Part shown: positions 15,824-23,694 of the stretch, in pieces
How the letters are laid out: every line of letters starts with the position of its first letter
Position numbering within the stretch: position 1 is the stretch's first letter
Assembly: GCA_023443485.1 (NCBI GenBank)
Contig: JAEZUH010000085.1
Location: forward strand, 1-29,401
Direction: 5' to 3'
DNA length: 29,401 nt
Source of the DNA: Bacillota bacterium
GTDB taxonomy: Bacteria; Bacillota_I; Bacilli_A; RFN20; CAG-826
Notes under the pieces: model-generated
What the model was told of the DNA's origin: nothing
What the model saw: the letters and a program-made list of their open reading frames with translations, nothing else
Database searches by the model: none
Program-made: the position numbers and the translations under genes

Positions 15824-16413
15824 TGGAAAGTTTATTTAAGAGTGTAGGAAAAGGTTTATTGTATCTTTTGGTACTCCCTTTTTTTCTTTTAGTCATAAGT
15901 GGCTACGCCATAGCAGGGCTAATCGTTTTTATATACTTATTCTTTAAATCAATAGTTTTATTCTTTATGGGACGTTCTTTGGATATCGAATTAGCTGAGG
16001 ACAAAAAGGCTAAACAAATCATTCAAAAGGCTATTCCAAACAGTTCAAATCCAGTTATAAAGCAAGATGGCGCTCCTCAAAGTGATGCTTCGGAAAATAT
16101 CGTTGTAACTTCATCAAAAGCTTTCATCCCATATGAGGAACCTTCTTCTGTTGAGGAAGCGTGTTTTGGAATCGACATTGAAAGTGAAAAGCAAAATGAA
16201 CCGGTAAAAGAAAAAGTAATTTCAGGAACATTAGACAATCAAGCCATGGAAGAAAAGAATGAAGATATTGAAACAAACAATATTCCTCAAGATGACATTC
16301 AATTAGAAAAATACTCCCCTAAAAAGACTCGTTTTGATGATCTCAATGATGATGATTATGATAAGGAAAGCAAAAAAGACAGTGGAGTCGACATTCACTT
16401 TAAGGATTTTTAA
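15823..16413 (+). CDS. membrane-anchored protein with long charged tail (unknown function)
   Basis: 196 residues, not recognised. Residues about 11-52 are hydrophobic (one or two membrane passes: LLYLLVLPFFLLVISGYAIA, then GLIVFIYLFFKSIVLFFMG). The remaining 140 residues are polar and acidic, rich in Glu, Asp, Lys, Asn and Ser, probably disordered, ending in a Asp-rich stretch (FDDLNDDDYD) and VDIHFKDF. No enzymatic motif is visible. Its ATG overlaps the stop of the upstream gene (TAATG) and the next gene starts 2 bases after its stop, so the three proteins are made together and may form one membrane complex (inference). Confidence 0.75.
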   Translation: MESLFKSVGKGLLYLLVLPFFLLVISGYAIAGLIVFIYLFFKSIVLFFMGRSLDIELAEDKKAKQIIQKAIPNSSNPVIKQDGAPQSDASENIVVTSSKAFIPYEEPSSVEEACFGIDIESEKQNEPVKEKVISGTLDNQAMEEKNEDIETNNIPQDDIQLEKYSPKKTRFDDLNDDDYDKESKKDSGVDIHFKDF

Positions 16414-16415
16414 TC

Positions 16416-17123
16416 ATGCTACCAACCCTATTAAAATTAACTGAATCGGACAAGAGATTGCTTATCGCATTTCTTTTAATTTTCATTCTAGTTTTTGTCA
16501 TCGTTGGAGCGATTGGTTATCTAATTGTACGAGTTATGAAATGGCAAGGAAAGAGACTAGATAGTTGCGTTTCTGATGTTGTCTATTCACGTGTCATCAC
16601 CGACAAAAAAACATTCTCGAAATACGCTCACAAGAAGAATTGGATTATTTTCTATAAAGCAGCTCGCATTCCAGTCATTATCATGTTGGTTTCCGGAATA
16701 ATTTTAGTTGTTAGAAATCTTATAAATCATGATTTTAGTTACGATGTTTTTAATAATGTTAATGGATTCAGCACAGTTCTATTCTTGTGGGACTTCAGTG
16801 ACATGTTCAATTTAGATCCTTTAACGTTATCTTTTACTTTCAATCTTCCAGTTTTAACTCATTCACCTCATTTTGAGATAGAAGCTTGGGGAAGCTATTT
16901 ATTTGTCCCTGGCATGGCGGTTGGAGGATTGTGGTATTTATGGTGTGTCCAGTCATTGATTTCCCGCACATTAAGAATTAAGAAATTAAGTGAATCAATA
17001 TTCGATAAGAATCTTGATAGATTCAATCAAAATGAACAGTTAATGAACTCATTAAATGCTGGTAAGGCGCCATTAAATAGCGAAGTTAAACCAACCGAAG
17101 AAAATAAGAGTCTCGAGAACTAA
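16416..17123 (+). CDS. membrane protein of unknown function
   Basis: 235 residues, not recognised. Three likely membrane segments lie at about 16-40 (LLIAFLLIFILVFVIVGAIG), 75-98 (IPVIIMLVSGIILVVRNLI) and 158-182 (YLFVPGMAVGGLWYLWCVQS). A basic cytoplasmic-type loop follows the first segment, a 50-residue region lies between segments two and three (with WDFSDMFNLDPLTLSFTFNLP), and the tail is polar. It is third in the cassette and its TAA falls in the loop of the terminator hairpin. No catalytic motif is visible. Confidence 0.75.
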   Translation: MLPTLLKLTESDKRLLIAFLLIFILVFVIVGAIGYLIVRVMKWQGKRLDSCVSDVVYSRVITDKKTFSKYAHKKNWIIFYKAARIPVIIMLVSGIILVVRNLINHDFSYDVFNNVNGFSTVLFLWDFSDMFNLDPLTLSFTFNLPVLTHSPHFEIEAWGSYLFVPGMAVGGLWYLWCVQSLISRTLRIKKLSESIFDKNLDRFNQNEQLMNSLNAGKAPLNSEVKPTEENKSLEN

Positions 17124-17140
17124 TCGAGACTCTTTTGTTT
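17106..17140. terminator. bidirectional terminator between the membrane cassette and the asnS unit
   Basis: An 11-bp perfect stem AAGAGTCTCGA/TCGAGACTCTT (17106-17116 and 17124-17134) with a 7-nt loop that contains the stop codon of the upstream plus gene. TTGTTT follows on the plus strand. On the minus strand the stem is followed by ATTTTC, so it can also end the asnS/small-peptide transcript arriving from the right. Confidence 0.88.
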
Positions 17141-17288
17141 AAATTGCAATAATTACAATTTGATAAATAAGGTAAGCAACAAATAAAACATCAAGAATAA
17201 TCAGCAACCACAAAAATCGTCTCTTCATTCGATTGCGACGATTAATTTCTTCTTGAGTTAAGGGAATATTCTTTGCTTTTTTGGCCAT
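17139..17288 (-). CDS. 49-residue single-pass membrane peptide
   Basis: Small gene of 49 codons plus TAA. It starts MAKKAKNIPLTQEEINRRNR, continues with MKRR, then has one hydrophobic helix (about residues 25-49, FLWLLIILDVLFVAYLIYQI and on) that runs to the C-terminus. A basic polar N-terminus followed by a C-terminal membrane segment is a tail-anchored arrangement with the charged part in the cytoplasm. It begins 3 bases after the asnS stop, with no separate promoter and only weak ribosome-binding potential, so it is likely translated by coupling to asnS. It is followed immediately by the bidirectional terminator. I do not recognise a family. Confidence 0.75.
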   Translation of the reverse strand: MAKKAKNIPLTQEEINRRNRMKRRFLWLLIILDVLFVAYLIYQIVIIAI

Positions 17289-17291
17289 AAA

Positions 17292-18683
17292 CTAATATTT
17301 TATTGAGTTGGATGTGCGTGGGTAAGGTTGAACATCACGTATGTTTTGCATGCCTGTGACATACATCAGTAAGCGATCAAAGCCAAGACCAAAACCAGCA
17401 TGTTTGCAACCTCCATAACGTCGAGTGTCGAGATACCATTCCAATCCTTTAGTTAATCCTAATTCATCCATTTTAGCTTTAAGGATGTCATATCTTTCTT
17501 CACGTTGAGAACCACCGACGAGTTCACCAACCGCAGGAACTAATAAGTCGCACGCGGCAACGGTTTTACCATCGTCGTTTTGTCTCATATAAAAGGCTTT
17601 AATTTCTTTAGGATAATTAATTAAGAATAGAGGACCTTTAAAAACTTTCTCAGTCAGATATCTCTCATGCTCGGATTGTAAATCCATTCCCCATTCGATA
17701 TTGCTGTTTTCAAATTTTTGTCCTTCTTTAACGGCTTTCTTTAATAATTCAACTCCTTCGGTATAGGTCAGCACTTTGAATTCAGATTCAACGACGTGAT
17801 GGAGTCGATCAAATAGAGTGTTATCAATCATCGAATTGAAAAACTCCATTTCAGCCGGGCAAGAGGCAAGAAGATAATTAATGCAATATTTTACGCAGTC
17901 TTCGATGAGATTCATATCATCTTGTAAATCAGCAAAAGCAATTTCGGGCTCAACCATCCAGAATTCACTGGCATGACGAGTAGTGTTACTATGTTCCGCT
18001 CTAAAAGCAGGCCCAAATGTATATACATCGCGGAATGAGAGAGCAAATGGTTCAACGTGGAGTTGTCCAGTAACAGTTAAATTTACTTTTTGCCCATAAA
18101 ATGAATTTGGATCTTTGGTGTCATGAGTAACAACATCGAAAACGTTGCCCGCTCCTTCACCATCATTTGTGGTAATTAAAGGAGTATGAACATAGATAAA
18201 TCCGCGTTCTTGAAAGAATTCATGAATTGCCATTGACAATACACTGCGAACACGAAATATGGCTTGAAATGTATTTGCACGAGGTCTGATGTGAGCAATA
18301 TCTCGCAAAAATTCGAACGAATGTCTTTTCTTTTGCAAAGGATAGTCATCAGCCACATCTCCCTCTAATTCACATTCACTAACGATAATCTCAAATGGCT
18401 GTTTATTGTTCGGAGTGAGGGAAACATCACCTTTAACCTTAATTGCGGCGCCAGTTTTTAAGCTAGAAAGAAGACTATAATCTTTGCATTCCTTGTGATA
18501 GACTAACTGAACATTTTTAAAATATGTTCCATCATTAAATTCGATAAAACCAATCGAACCATTGTCTCGATTTGTTTTTACCCAACCTTCTAGAATAATA
18601 TCTTTTAATTTTGATTTTTCTTCCTCGTCGCCGCTAACGACAACATCATAGAGTTCGAAATCTGTTACATCATAGAGATCCAT
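17292..18683 (-). CDS. asnS: asparaginyl-tRNA synthetase
   Basis: Class IIb synthetase charging tRNA-Asn. The anticodon-binding OB fold covers about residues 25-110 (LEGWVKTNRDNG onward). The catalytic core has motif 2 (TFGPAFRAEHSNTTRHASEFWMVEPE) and motif 3 (GFGLGFDRLLMYVTG) near the C-terminus. The 463-residue length is normal. The start is set at 18683 (MDLYDVTDF) because GGAGG lies 8 nt upstream. A longer frame beginning at 18713 with TTG would place its first codons on the TATAAT box. Its presence means GatCAB is probably needed for Gln-tRNA rather than Asn-tRNA. Confidence 0.97.
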   Translation of the reverse strand: MDLYDVTDFELYDVVVSGDEEEKSKLKDIILEGWVKTNRDNGSIGFIEFNDGTYFKNVQLVYHKECKDYSLLSSLKTGAAIKVKGDVSLTPNNKQPFEIIVSECELEGDVADDYPLQKKRHSFEFLRDIAHIRPRANTFQAIFRVRSVLSMAIHEFFQERGFIYVHTPLITTNDGEGAGNVFDVVTHDTKDPNSFYGQKVNLTVTGQLHVEPFALSFRDVYTFGPAFRAEHSNTTRHASEFWMVEPEIAFADLQDDMNLIEDCVKYCINYLLASCPAEMEFFNSMIDNTLFDRLHHVVESEFKVLTYTEGVELLKKAVKEGQKFENSNIEWGMDLQSEHERYLTEKVFKGPLFLINYPKEIKAFYMRQNDDGKTVAACDLLVPAVGELVGGSQREERYDILKAKMDELGLTKGLEWYLDTRRYGGCKHAGFGLGFDRLLMYVTGMQNIRDVQPYPRTSNSIKY

Positions 18684-18704
18684 ATATCCATCCTCCGTAA
18701 AATA

Positions 18705-18734
18705 ATTATACAAGAATAAATGATTAAATCATTT
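18705..18734 (-). promoter_or_regulatory. asnS promoter with 17-bp palindrome
   Basis: TATAAT at 18705-18710 (minus, preceded by TTG) drives asnS with about 15 nt of leader carrying GGAGG. The perfect palindrome AAATGATT-A-AATCATTT at 18718-18734 lies just upstream of the -10 and touches the tsaD stop codon. It is too AT-rich to be a strong terminator and lacks a T-run. Confidence 0.5.
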
Positions 18735-19753
18735 TAATTCGTGAATTTGTCGTAATCTTCAATTTTCCAGTTCGGATCCACGCCAAGATCCAACGGAGCG
18801 AACAAACGCATTTCGTATAAGCGTTCGGCTACTTTAGCAATCATAGCAGCATTATCCGTGCAACACCACATGGGAGGAATGTTAATTTTAACATTCATTT
18901 TTTCCATTTCTCGTGTCATTTCACTGCGAAGGTATGAATTTGCTGAGACGCCACCACCGAGAATAACTTCACTTACTTCAAATTCTCGAACAGCTCTTTT
19001 AACTCGATCTACAATTGTTCCAATCGCGACATCTTGGAAAGATTTACACATATCAGGAACATTGACCTTTTCGCCCTTTTGCTCGAGATTATGAACTAAA
19101 TTTATCACGTTTGTCTTTAACCCAGAGAAAGACAAATCGTATGTATGTTCGCCTTTCAAAGGGATTGGGAGATTGTAACTATGTTGACCTTCTTTGGCCA
19201 ATCTATCAATTGGAATTCCACCAGGATAAGGGAGTCCAAGAACACGAGCCACTTTGTCATAGCATTCTCCAATGGCATCATCACGAGTTTCCCCTATGAC
19301 TTCAAATGACATATGTTCTTTCATTATAATCAGCTCGGTATTTCCTCCCGAGACAACAACTGCCAATAAAGGAAAATGAAATGGTTGAATATACTCATTG
19401 GCATAAATGTGCCCGACAAGATGATGAACTGGAATCAAAGGTTTTTTATAGAGCATTGCTAAAGTCTTAGCGGCTTGGAGACCGACATGAAGGGCTCCAA
19501 TTAAACCAGGACCACGAGTAACAGCAAAGGCATCGATTTCATCAATTTTTACATTTGCCCTTTCAAGGGCTTCTTTAAGAACAACACCGATGTTTTCTAC
19601 ATGGAGACGAGAAGCGATTTCAGGCATAACTCCTCCATATTTGGTGTGAACATCAACCTGAGAAGAAACAATATTCGAAAGTAAAGTACCATCTCTAATG
19701 ATGGCAATAGCTGTTTCATCGCAGCTAGACTCAATTGCTAAAATCAGCGCCAT
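18734..19753 (-). CDS. tsaD: tRNA N6-threonylcarbamoyladenosine transferase TsaD
   Basis: 339-residue ASKHA-fold enzyme that transfers the threonylcarbamoyl group to A37 of ANN-reading tRNAs, with TsaB and TsaE. Metal ligands His-111 and His-115 (HHLVGH) and Asp-300 (CTDNAAMIA) are present, as are VVSGGNTEL (133-141) and SFSGLKTN (208-215). WCCTDN replaces the more common xYCTDN. It overlaps rimI by 23 bases and has an AGGA site within the rimI end. It is last in the DUF3137-ntdP-tsaE-tsaB-rimI-tsaD run; the asnS promoter follows. Confidence 0.98.
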   Translation of the reverse strand: MALILAIESSCDETAIAIIRDGTLLSNIVSSQVDVHTKYGGVMPEIASRLHVENIGVVLKEALERANVKIDEIDAFAVTRGPGLIGALHVGLQAAKTLAMLYKKPLIPVHHLVGHIYANEYIQPFHFPLLAVVVSGGNTELIIMKEHMSFEVIGETRDDAIGECYDKVARVLGLPYPGGIPIDRLAKEGQHSYNLPIPLKGEHTYDLSFSGLKTNVINLVHNLEQKGEKVNVPDMCKSFQDVAIGTIVDRVKRAVREFEVSEVILGGGVSANSYLRSEMTREMEKMNVKINIPPMWCCTDNAAMIAKVAERLYEMRLFAPLDLGVDPNWKIEDYDKFTN

Positions 19754-20225
19754 AATTTCCTATCTCCAATAGCATGTATAATGCATCTTCACCATTGTCA
19801 TAATAATGGGGTTTAATTACTATCTCACGAAACCCGTGCTTCTTGTAAAAAGCGATGGCTTTCGAATTCGATACTCTAACTTCGAGGGTTAAAGTCAAAA
19901 CTTGTTTTGCTGCGCAATCGTTGATGATTTCGTCCATCATCGCTGATCCTAAGTCATGTCTTTGCATCTCGGGGTGAACAGCAATTTTGCATATTGTTGC
20001 AGAATCAAAAGTCTGCCAATAATCGCAAAAGCCAAGAACTGATTTAAGACCTTGAGATTCAATTTCAAGTTCAATAACCCAAAAATTACTAACCGGATTT
20101 TCCTTCAACTCATAACGAAAATCCTTTTCTTTCCAAGGTGAAACGAAAGTAAGATTTTCAATCTCAAGAATCGCTGGCAAATCATTTTCAGTGGCTGGTC
20201 GAACTGTAACGTTTAAATATTCCAT
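19731..20225 (-). CDS. rimI: GNAT acetyltransferase RimI (ribosomal protein S18 alanine acetyltransferase type)
   Basis: 164-residue GNAT protein. The N-terminal RPATENDLPAILEIE and the C-terminal SNSKAIAFYKKHGF (near residue 125) are the classic RimI signatures, with the acetyl-CoA loop RHDLGSAMM near residue 94, where the usual Arg/Gly pattern is altered. It probably acetylates ribosomal or other N-termini, but the lineage-specific substrate is unproven. It lies between tsaB and tsaD, a conserved Bacilli order. The ATG follows the tsaB stop by 1 base. Confidence 0.92.
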   Translation of the reverse strand: MEYLNVTVRPATENDLPAILEIENLTFVSPWKEKDFRYELKENPVSNFWVIELEIESQGLKSVLGFCDYWQTFDSATICKIAVHPEMQRHDLGSAMMDEIINDCAAKQVLTLTLEVRVSNSKAIAFYKKHGFREIVIKPHYYDNGEDALYMLLEIGNYGADFSN

Positions 20226-20226
20226 A

Positions 20227-20814
20227 TCAATCTCTCATGTAGACTGGCACAACGCCTAAGGGGTTATCAACTTTTTCAAGAAAACCCTGCAAAGAAAACA
20301 TTTCTGCAGCAATATTTGTTTTTGTTCCCTCAATTTTTAAATATTGAGTTTCACCACAGACATGAAACTCTGGATGGCAGGAAATGTAATTAATAACTTG
20401 CTCATTTGTCATAATTTGATCAGGAAGCAAACATAACGAGCCTTGGTAGACACCAATGTAGGATCGGTTGCTTCTAGCATTAATTAGACAGATAGATGGA
20501 GCATCTTGATCTTTTAAAACTCGTAAAGAGCTGACAGTATATAAACTAACAGGCAAAACAGTGGCGATTGTCTTTGCAATGCTTAGAGCAATTCGAACTC
20601 CGGTATATGAACCAGGACCAATAGCGACGATGATGCTTTCAATATCATTTTTTTCAACGTTGTTTTTTGATAATAGGTTATCTAACTCAGGAATCATGTG
20701 TTCAGATTGGGATTGCCAGGACTCATAGGAAATCGAATCGATTAGGTGATGTTTATCTGCTATTCCGACTGTTAGAGATGTGTTCGATGAATCAAGTAAA
20801 ATTGTGTATTTCAT
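20227..20814 (-). CDS. tsaB: t6A biosynthesis scaffold protein TsaB
   Basis: 195-residue inactive ASKHA-fold partner of TsaD. The N-terminal LDSSNTSLTVGI (6-17) and the family signature IGPGSYTGVRIALSIAKTIA (about 66-85) are clear. It lacks the TsaD metal-binding histidines, as expected. It is slightly shorter than usual (about 220-230), mainly at the C-terminus. The start overlaps the tsaE stop (ATGA), giving translational coupling. Confidence 0.95.
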   Translation of the reverse strand: MKYTILLDSSNTSLTVGIADKHHLIDSISYESWQSQSEHMIPELDNLLSKNNVEKNDIESIIVAIGPGSYTGVRIALSIAKTIATVLPVSLYTVSSLRVLKDQDAPSICLINARSNRSYIGVYQGSLCLLPDQIMTNEQVINYISCHPEFHVCGETQYLKIEGTKTNIAAEMFSLQGFLEKVDNPLGVVPVYMRD

Positions 20815-21257
20815 AATGCAATGTTTTTAATCACTTCTTCTCTCCCAACAAAGGAAAAAGAACGATTATCTCCTCCGAGATTTTTAATTTCAACTTCAAG
20901 TAAATCTGTTGGCAAAAGCTTTTGAATATAATTGGGCCACTCAATGACAGTTATGCCGGTTTCATAACCAATGTATTCTTCGAGACCAATATCAGTGTTG
21001 ATGTCTTCCAAACGGTAGGCATCGATATGAATAAGAGGCCTTCTACCTTTAAAATATATTTTCATGATGTTAAAGGTTGGGGATTGAACAACTTCAGTAA
21101 TTCCTAAACCTCGCGCAATTCCTCTAACGAGTGTCGTTTTACCCGCACCTAAATCACCCTTCATCGCTAAAGTAATTCCATCAGGCAATATCGAAGCGAG
21201 CCGTTCTCCCAATTCGATGGTCTTTTCGGCTCCATGTGTAACTATATTTACGAACAT
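20811..21257 (-). CDS. tsaE: t6A biosynthesis ATPase TsaE
   Basis: 148-residue P-loop ATPase that binds TsaB-TsaD and resets the complex. The Walker A is GDLGAGKTT (34-42). The family-specific SPTFNIMKIY (59-68) and HIDAYRLED (near 77-85) follow, then ITVIEWPNYI, the Walker B-like EW motif. Only a weak purine-rich ribosome site lies before the ATG, 4 bases after the ntdP stop, which suggests coupling. Confidence 0.96.
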   Translation of the reverse strand: MFVNIVTHGAEKTIELGERLASILPDGITLAMKGDLGAGKTTLVRGIARGLGITEVVQSPTFNIMKIYFKGRRPLIHIDAYRLEDINTDIGLEEYIGYETGITVIEWPNYIQKLLPTDLLEVEIKNLGGDNRSFSFVGREEVIKNIAL

Positions 21258-21261
21258 ATTG

Positions 21262-21795
21262 TTATTCTTTCTTTAAAATTTGGTTGGTAAATTGATTATA
21301 ATAATCTTTCGCCGAATTCTCATCGAAAGGAAATAGCCTTTTTTTCATTCTTTCGACAATATCGGAAATGGTGTGTTTTAATATCTGATCTAAGTCATCA
21401 TCGTAACCATAAAAATCTCGATGATGTAAATATTCTTTTTCATCAAGGACACGTACTTCTCCGTTTGGAAATAACTTGGCATCTAAATCATAATCAATGT
21501 ACTTAATTACATCATGATCAATGAGAGACGGAGAAGCAATATTGCAGTAGAAGCAAACACCATCTTCTTTAATCATACATATTACATTCCACCATTCTCT
21601 TTTCGAGAAAATGGTAATGGCCGGTTCTTTTGTAAACCAACTACGCCCATTATTTTCCACTACTTTGGCGCGGCGAGAAGCAGAGACAATAAAATCATGG
21701 TTGTTTTCAATTACAAAACCACGATCCCAAACACGATGCAAATCACCATTGTGTTTGTAACATTGTATTCCCAACCAACGTCCAACAATGCTCAT
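21262..21795 (-). CDS. ntdP: DUF402 nucleoside tri-/diphosphate phosphatase (NtdP/YgaC-like)
   Basis: 177 residues with strong likeness to Bacillus YgaC/NtdP and Staphylococcus Sa1684: SYKHNG-like (CYKHNGDLHRVW, 12-23), NNGRSWFTKEPAITIF (about 48-63), WWNVICMIKEDGVCFYCNIASP (68-89) and KYIDYDLDAKLFPNG (about 97-111), which carries the metal-binding acidic residues. Family members hydrolyse NTPs and NDPs and affect virulence and capsule in Staphylococcus. It starts 4 bases after the stop of the DUF3137-like gene, with no Shine-Dalgarno, so translation is probably coupled. Confidence 0.88.
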   Translation of the reverse strand: MSIVGRWLGIQCYKHNGDLHRVWDRGFVIENNHDFIVSASRRAKVVENNGRSWFTKEPAITIFSKREWWNVICMIKEDGVCFYCNIASPSLIDHDVIKYIDYDLDAKLFPNGEVRVLDEKEYLHHRDFYGYDDDLDQILKHTISDIVERMKKRLFPFDENSAKDYYNQFTNQILKKE

Positions 21796-21799
21796 GAAA

Positions 21800-22837
21800 T
21801 TACTTAGCTATTTCAGCTAAGACCTCCATGAAGTCAGGAAGTTCCTTCTGAAATTGTTTCACTCCATCAGGATTAAATTTCTTGTCAACTGGCAATTCAT
21901 TTACTAAATCATCGTAACTTAGATACAATGTTGTGTGGCCGGCCCAAACGCAAAAAATAACGTTGAGCAAATGTTTGTCAATCTTAATAGCTCTGATTTT
22001 AGAAAGGAATTTTGTGCCAAACACATCTTTGAGATCAGCGTCTTTTGGTCCATAAATGAAAAAGTCATCATTGCTTTCTAATGGCTCAAGATCATCCAAA
22101 GCTGTTGGCTGATCGACACTTTCTTTGCCTTTAATAATGAAGAGAAATCTTCCTTCGAAATCCAGTGAATTAACAAATTTAATATACTTTCCGACAAATG
22201 CAGTTTTTCTTTGTCTTCCAGCTCCGGTGAACAAAGCGCATTCGCACATCTCAAAATGGTTATCAGCATATGCGCCTTTAACTAAGTTCCGAGAAATCGA
22301 ATTCGTCAAGCCAGAATAAACGCCATCAGCAAACACTTCTCCAAGTTCAAGTTTGTCTTTGGGGAAATAGACGACATTGCTAAACTTTCCATCGGCAAAA
22401 CTAACCTTATTAATAGCTGTTGATGCTTTGACAACATATCCTTGAAAATCGGGACGATCAACTCGTCTATTTAGAATGAAGAAAATGAGAATAACTACAA
22501 CAGCAACACCGAGCAAACACCAGGCGATGATATTCGTAACAGTCTGCGATAATGACAAAAGAATTAATCCAGCGATAGAGCAAATAATTATTATAGCCAT
22601 CGAAATTGTGGATCTCGTCTTGGATCTTTTCACAGAGCTAATAATCTCATTGCGATATGTATCAATAGCTTCCCAATAAGGAGTATCATCACTAGATGGT
22701 TTTTCAATTTCAATTGGTCCATCATTGACTTTTATAGGGCTGTCAACTGTTGCTTTGACCTCAATAATTGGCTCGACTGTTTTTTTGGAGATGTCATCTG
22801 TTGATTCATCAACAACGGTATTTTTATCTAATTCCAT
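21800..22837 (-). CDS. membrane protein with DUF3137-like soluble domain
   Basis: 345 residues. Residues 1-55 are acidic and low-complexity (probably disordered). Two membrane helices lie at about 78-97 and 102-123. A soluble domain of some 220 residues follows (FQGYVVKASTAINKVSFADG, later GKYIKFVNSLDFEGRFLFII), resembling DUF3137 in layout, with the hairpin between the helices predicted outside. No catalytic motif is visible. It has an extended -10 at 22859-22867 and a GAGG ribosome site, and leads the run into ntdP and the t6A genes. Family assignment is tentative. Confidence 0.65.
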   Translation of the reverse strand: MELDKNTVVDESTDDISKKTVEPIIEVKATVDSPIKVNDGPIEIEKPSSDDTPYWEAIDTYRNEIISSVKRSKTRSTISMAIIIICSIAGLILLSLSQTVTNIIAWCLLGVAVVVILIFFILNRRVDRPDFQGYVVKASTAINKVSFADGKFSNVVYFPKDKLELGEVFADGVYSGLTNSISRNLVKGAYADNHFEMCECALFTGAGRQRKTAFVGKYIKFVNSLDFEGRFLFIIKGKESVDQPTALDDLEPLESNDDFFIYGPKDADLKDVFGTKFLSKIRAIKIDKHLLNVIFCVWAGHTTLYLSYDDLVNELPVDKKFNPDGVKQFQKELPDFMEVLAEIAK

Positions 22838-22858
22838 ATTAAAACCTCATGTTAATTA

Positions 22859-22877
22859 AATATAACATAAAATGTTA
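22859..22877 (-). promoter_or_regulatory. promoter of the DUF3137/ntdP/t6A operon, overlapped by a palindrome
   Basis: The extended -10 TGTTATATT (22859-22867, minus) leaves a leader of about 15 nt. The inverted repeat TAACAT-AAA-ATGTTA (22863-22877) covers the upstream half of the -10 element, which would suit a repressor site. Confidence 0.5.
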
Positions 22878-22911
22878 CCAAACTAAATAAAGCTTTTTTA
22901 AGGGGAAAGAG

Positions 22912-23547
22912 TTATTCCTTGCCTTTTTCCTCTTTCTTTTGGAGAAAGGAATTATTGACATCACGAAGAAGAAATGGCCATTTTTTGGCAATCAAAAACA
23001 TAAAGAGTGAGACAAGAATAATCGAAGGCAGCATATACGCACCATTATAAACAAATGAATAGAGGAAACCATTTGTAAATCCCCAAACAAATCCAGATGG
23101 ATCATTCCAGAACAAAACACCAGATAAATAATGGGAAGCAAATTTGAGAATGCCTCCTAATAAACAGCCAATAAGAAGCCATCCGATTTGGATTTTTGGT
23201 TGATTTTCTTTTATCGATAACTTTCTAAACAAACCGGCAAATCCAACAACTGCATAAACAATAACGTAATCAAATAAAACTTGAGCCATCGCGATATACC
23301 AAGTTGAAGCTATTGCGTAGAATCCATCAGCTAAATCGAGAAGACCCATGACTAAACCAGTAAGTATACCGGCGAGAGTACCACGACGAAATGAAACAAT
23401 CAAAACACAAATCATCGCAATTCCGATGGAACCACCATTAACAAAAATGGGAGCAGAATAAGCTCCAGCTATTGCATCCAAAACAAATCCAATCGCAGCA
23501 AAAATAGCAACTTCCGCCATCGTTCGAATATTAAATAATGCTTTCAT
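22912..23547 (-). CDS. thiT: thiamine transporter ThiT (ECF S-component)
   Basis: 211-residue, six-helix thiamine-binding subunit of an ECF transporter. The N-terminal helix TMAEVAIFAAIGFVLDAIAG, the loop PIFVNGGSIGIAMICVLIVSFRRG (about 34-57) and LLDLADGFYAIASTWYIAMAQVLFDY (about 70-95) match the ThiT substrate-binding signature. The energising EcfA/EcfA'/EcfT module is not in this window and is presumably shared. The GGAGGT site lies unusually close to the ATG (4 nt from GGAGG) and next to the T-run of the upstream terminator. A TPP riboswitch controls it, which confirms the substrate. Confidence 0.95.
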   Translation of the reverse strand: MKALFNIRTMAEVAIFAAIGFVLDAIAGAYSAPIFVNGGSIGIAMICVLIVSFRRGTLAGILTGLVMGLLDLADGFYAIASTWYIAMAQVLFDYVIVYAVVGFAGLFRKLSIKENQPKIQIGWLLIGCLLGGILKFASHYLSGVLFWNDPSGFVWGFTNGFLYSFVYNGAYMLPSIILVSLFMFLIAKKWPFLLRDVNNSFLQKKEEKGKE

Positions 23548-23554
23548 AAGACCT

Positions 23555-23589
23555 CCAAAAAATAAAATCCACCGGCAAAACCAGTGGAT
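23555..23589 (-). terminator. attenuator terminator of the TPP riboswitch
   Basis: A 9-bp stem (ATCCACTGG with CCGGTGGAT on the minus strand, one G-U pair) with loop TTTTG is followed by a T-rich tract ending just before the thiT GGAGGT. It lies between the aptamer and thiT, so TPP binding is expected to favour early termination. Confidence 0.85.
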
Positions 23590-23602
23590 GTCTAAATTAA
23601 TA

Positions 23603-23677
23603 GTCCTACGCTAGCATTGCCTAGATCAGGTTAAGGGTCGTTATTTCTAACCTCTCAGCCCTTGCGAGCTCCCCTGT
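23603..23677 (-). promoter_or_regulatory. TPP riboswitch (THI element)
   Basis: Conserved THI-box elements occur in order on the minus strand: GGGGAGCTC, GGCTGAGAGG, GACCCTTAACCTGATCTAGG and GCGTAGG. These are the pyrimidine-binding (CTGAGA) and pyrophosphate-binding arms of the TPP aptamer. It is followed by the attenuator at 23555-23589 and thiT, predicting repression of thiamine uptake when TPP is plentiful. Confidence 0.95.
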
Positions 23678-23694
23678 TCATTTCGAACGTGTAC

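Noticed and set aside
18684..18713. TTG start giving ten more residues on AsnRS
   Set aside because: Those codons coincide with the TATAAT box and the GGAGG site that serves the ATG at 18683.
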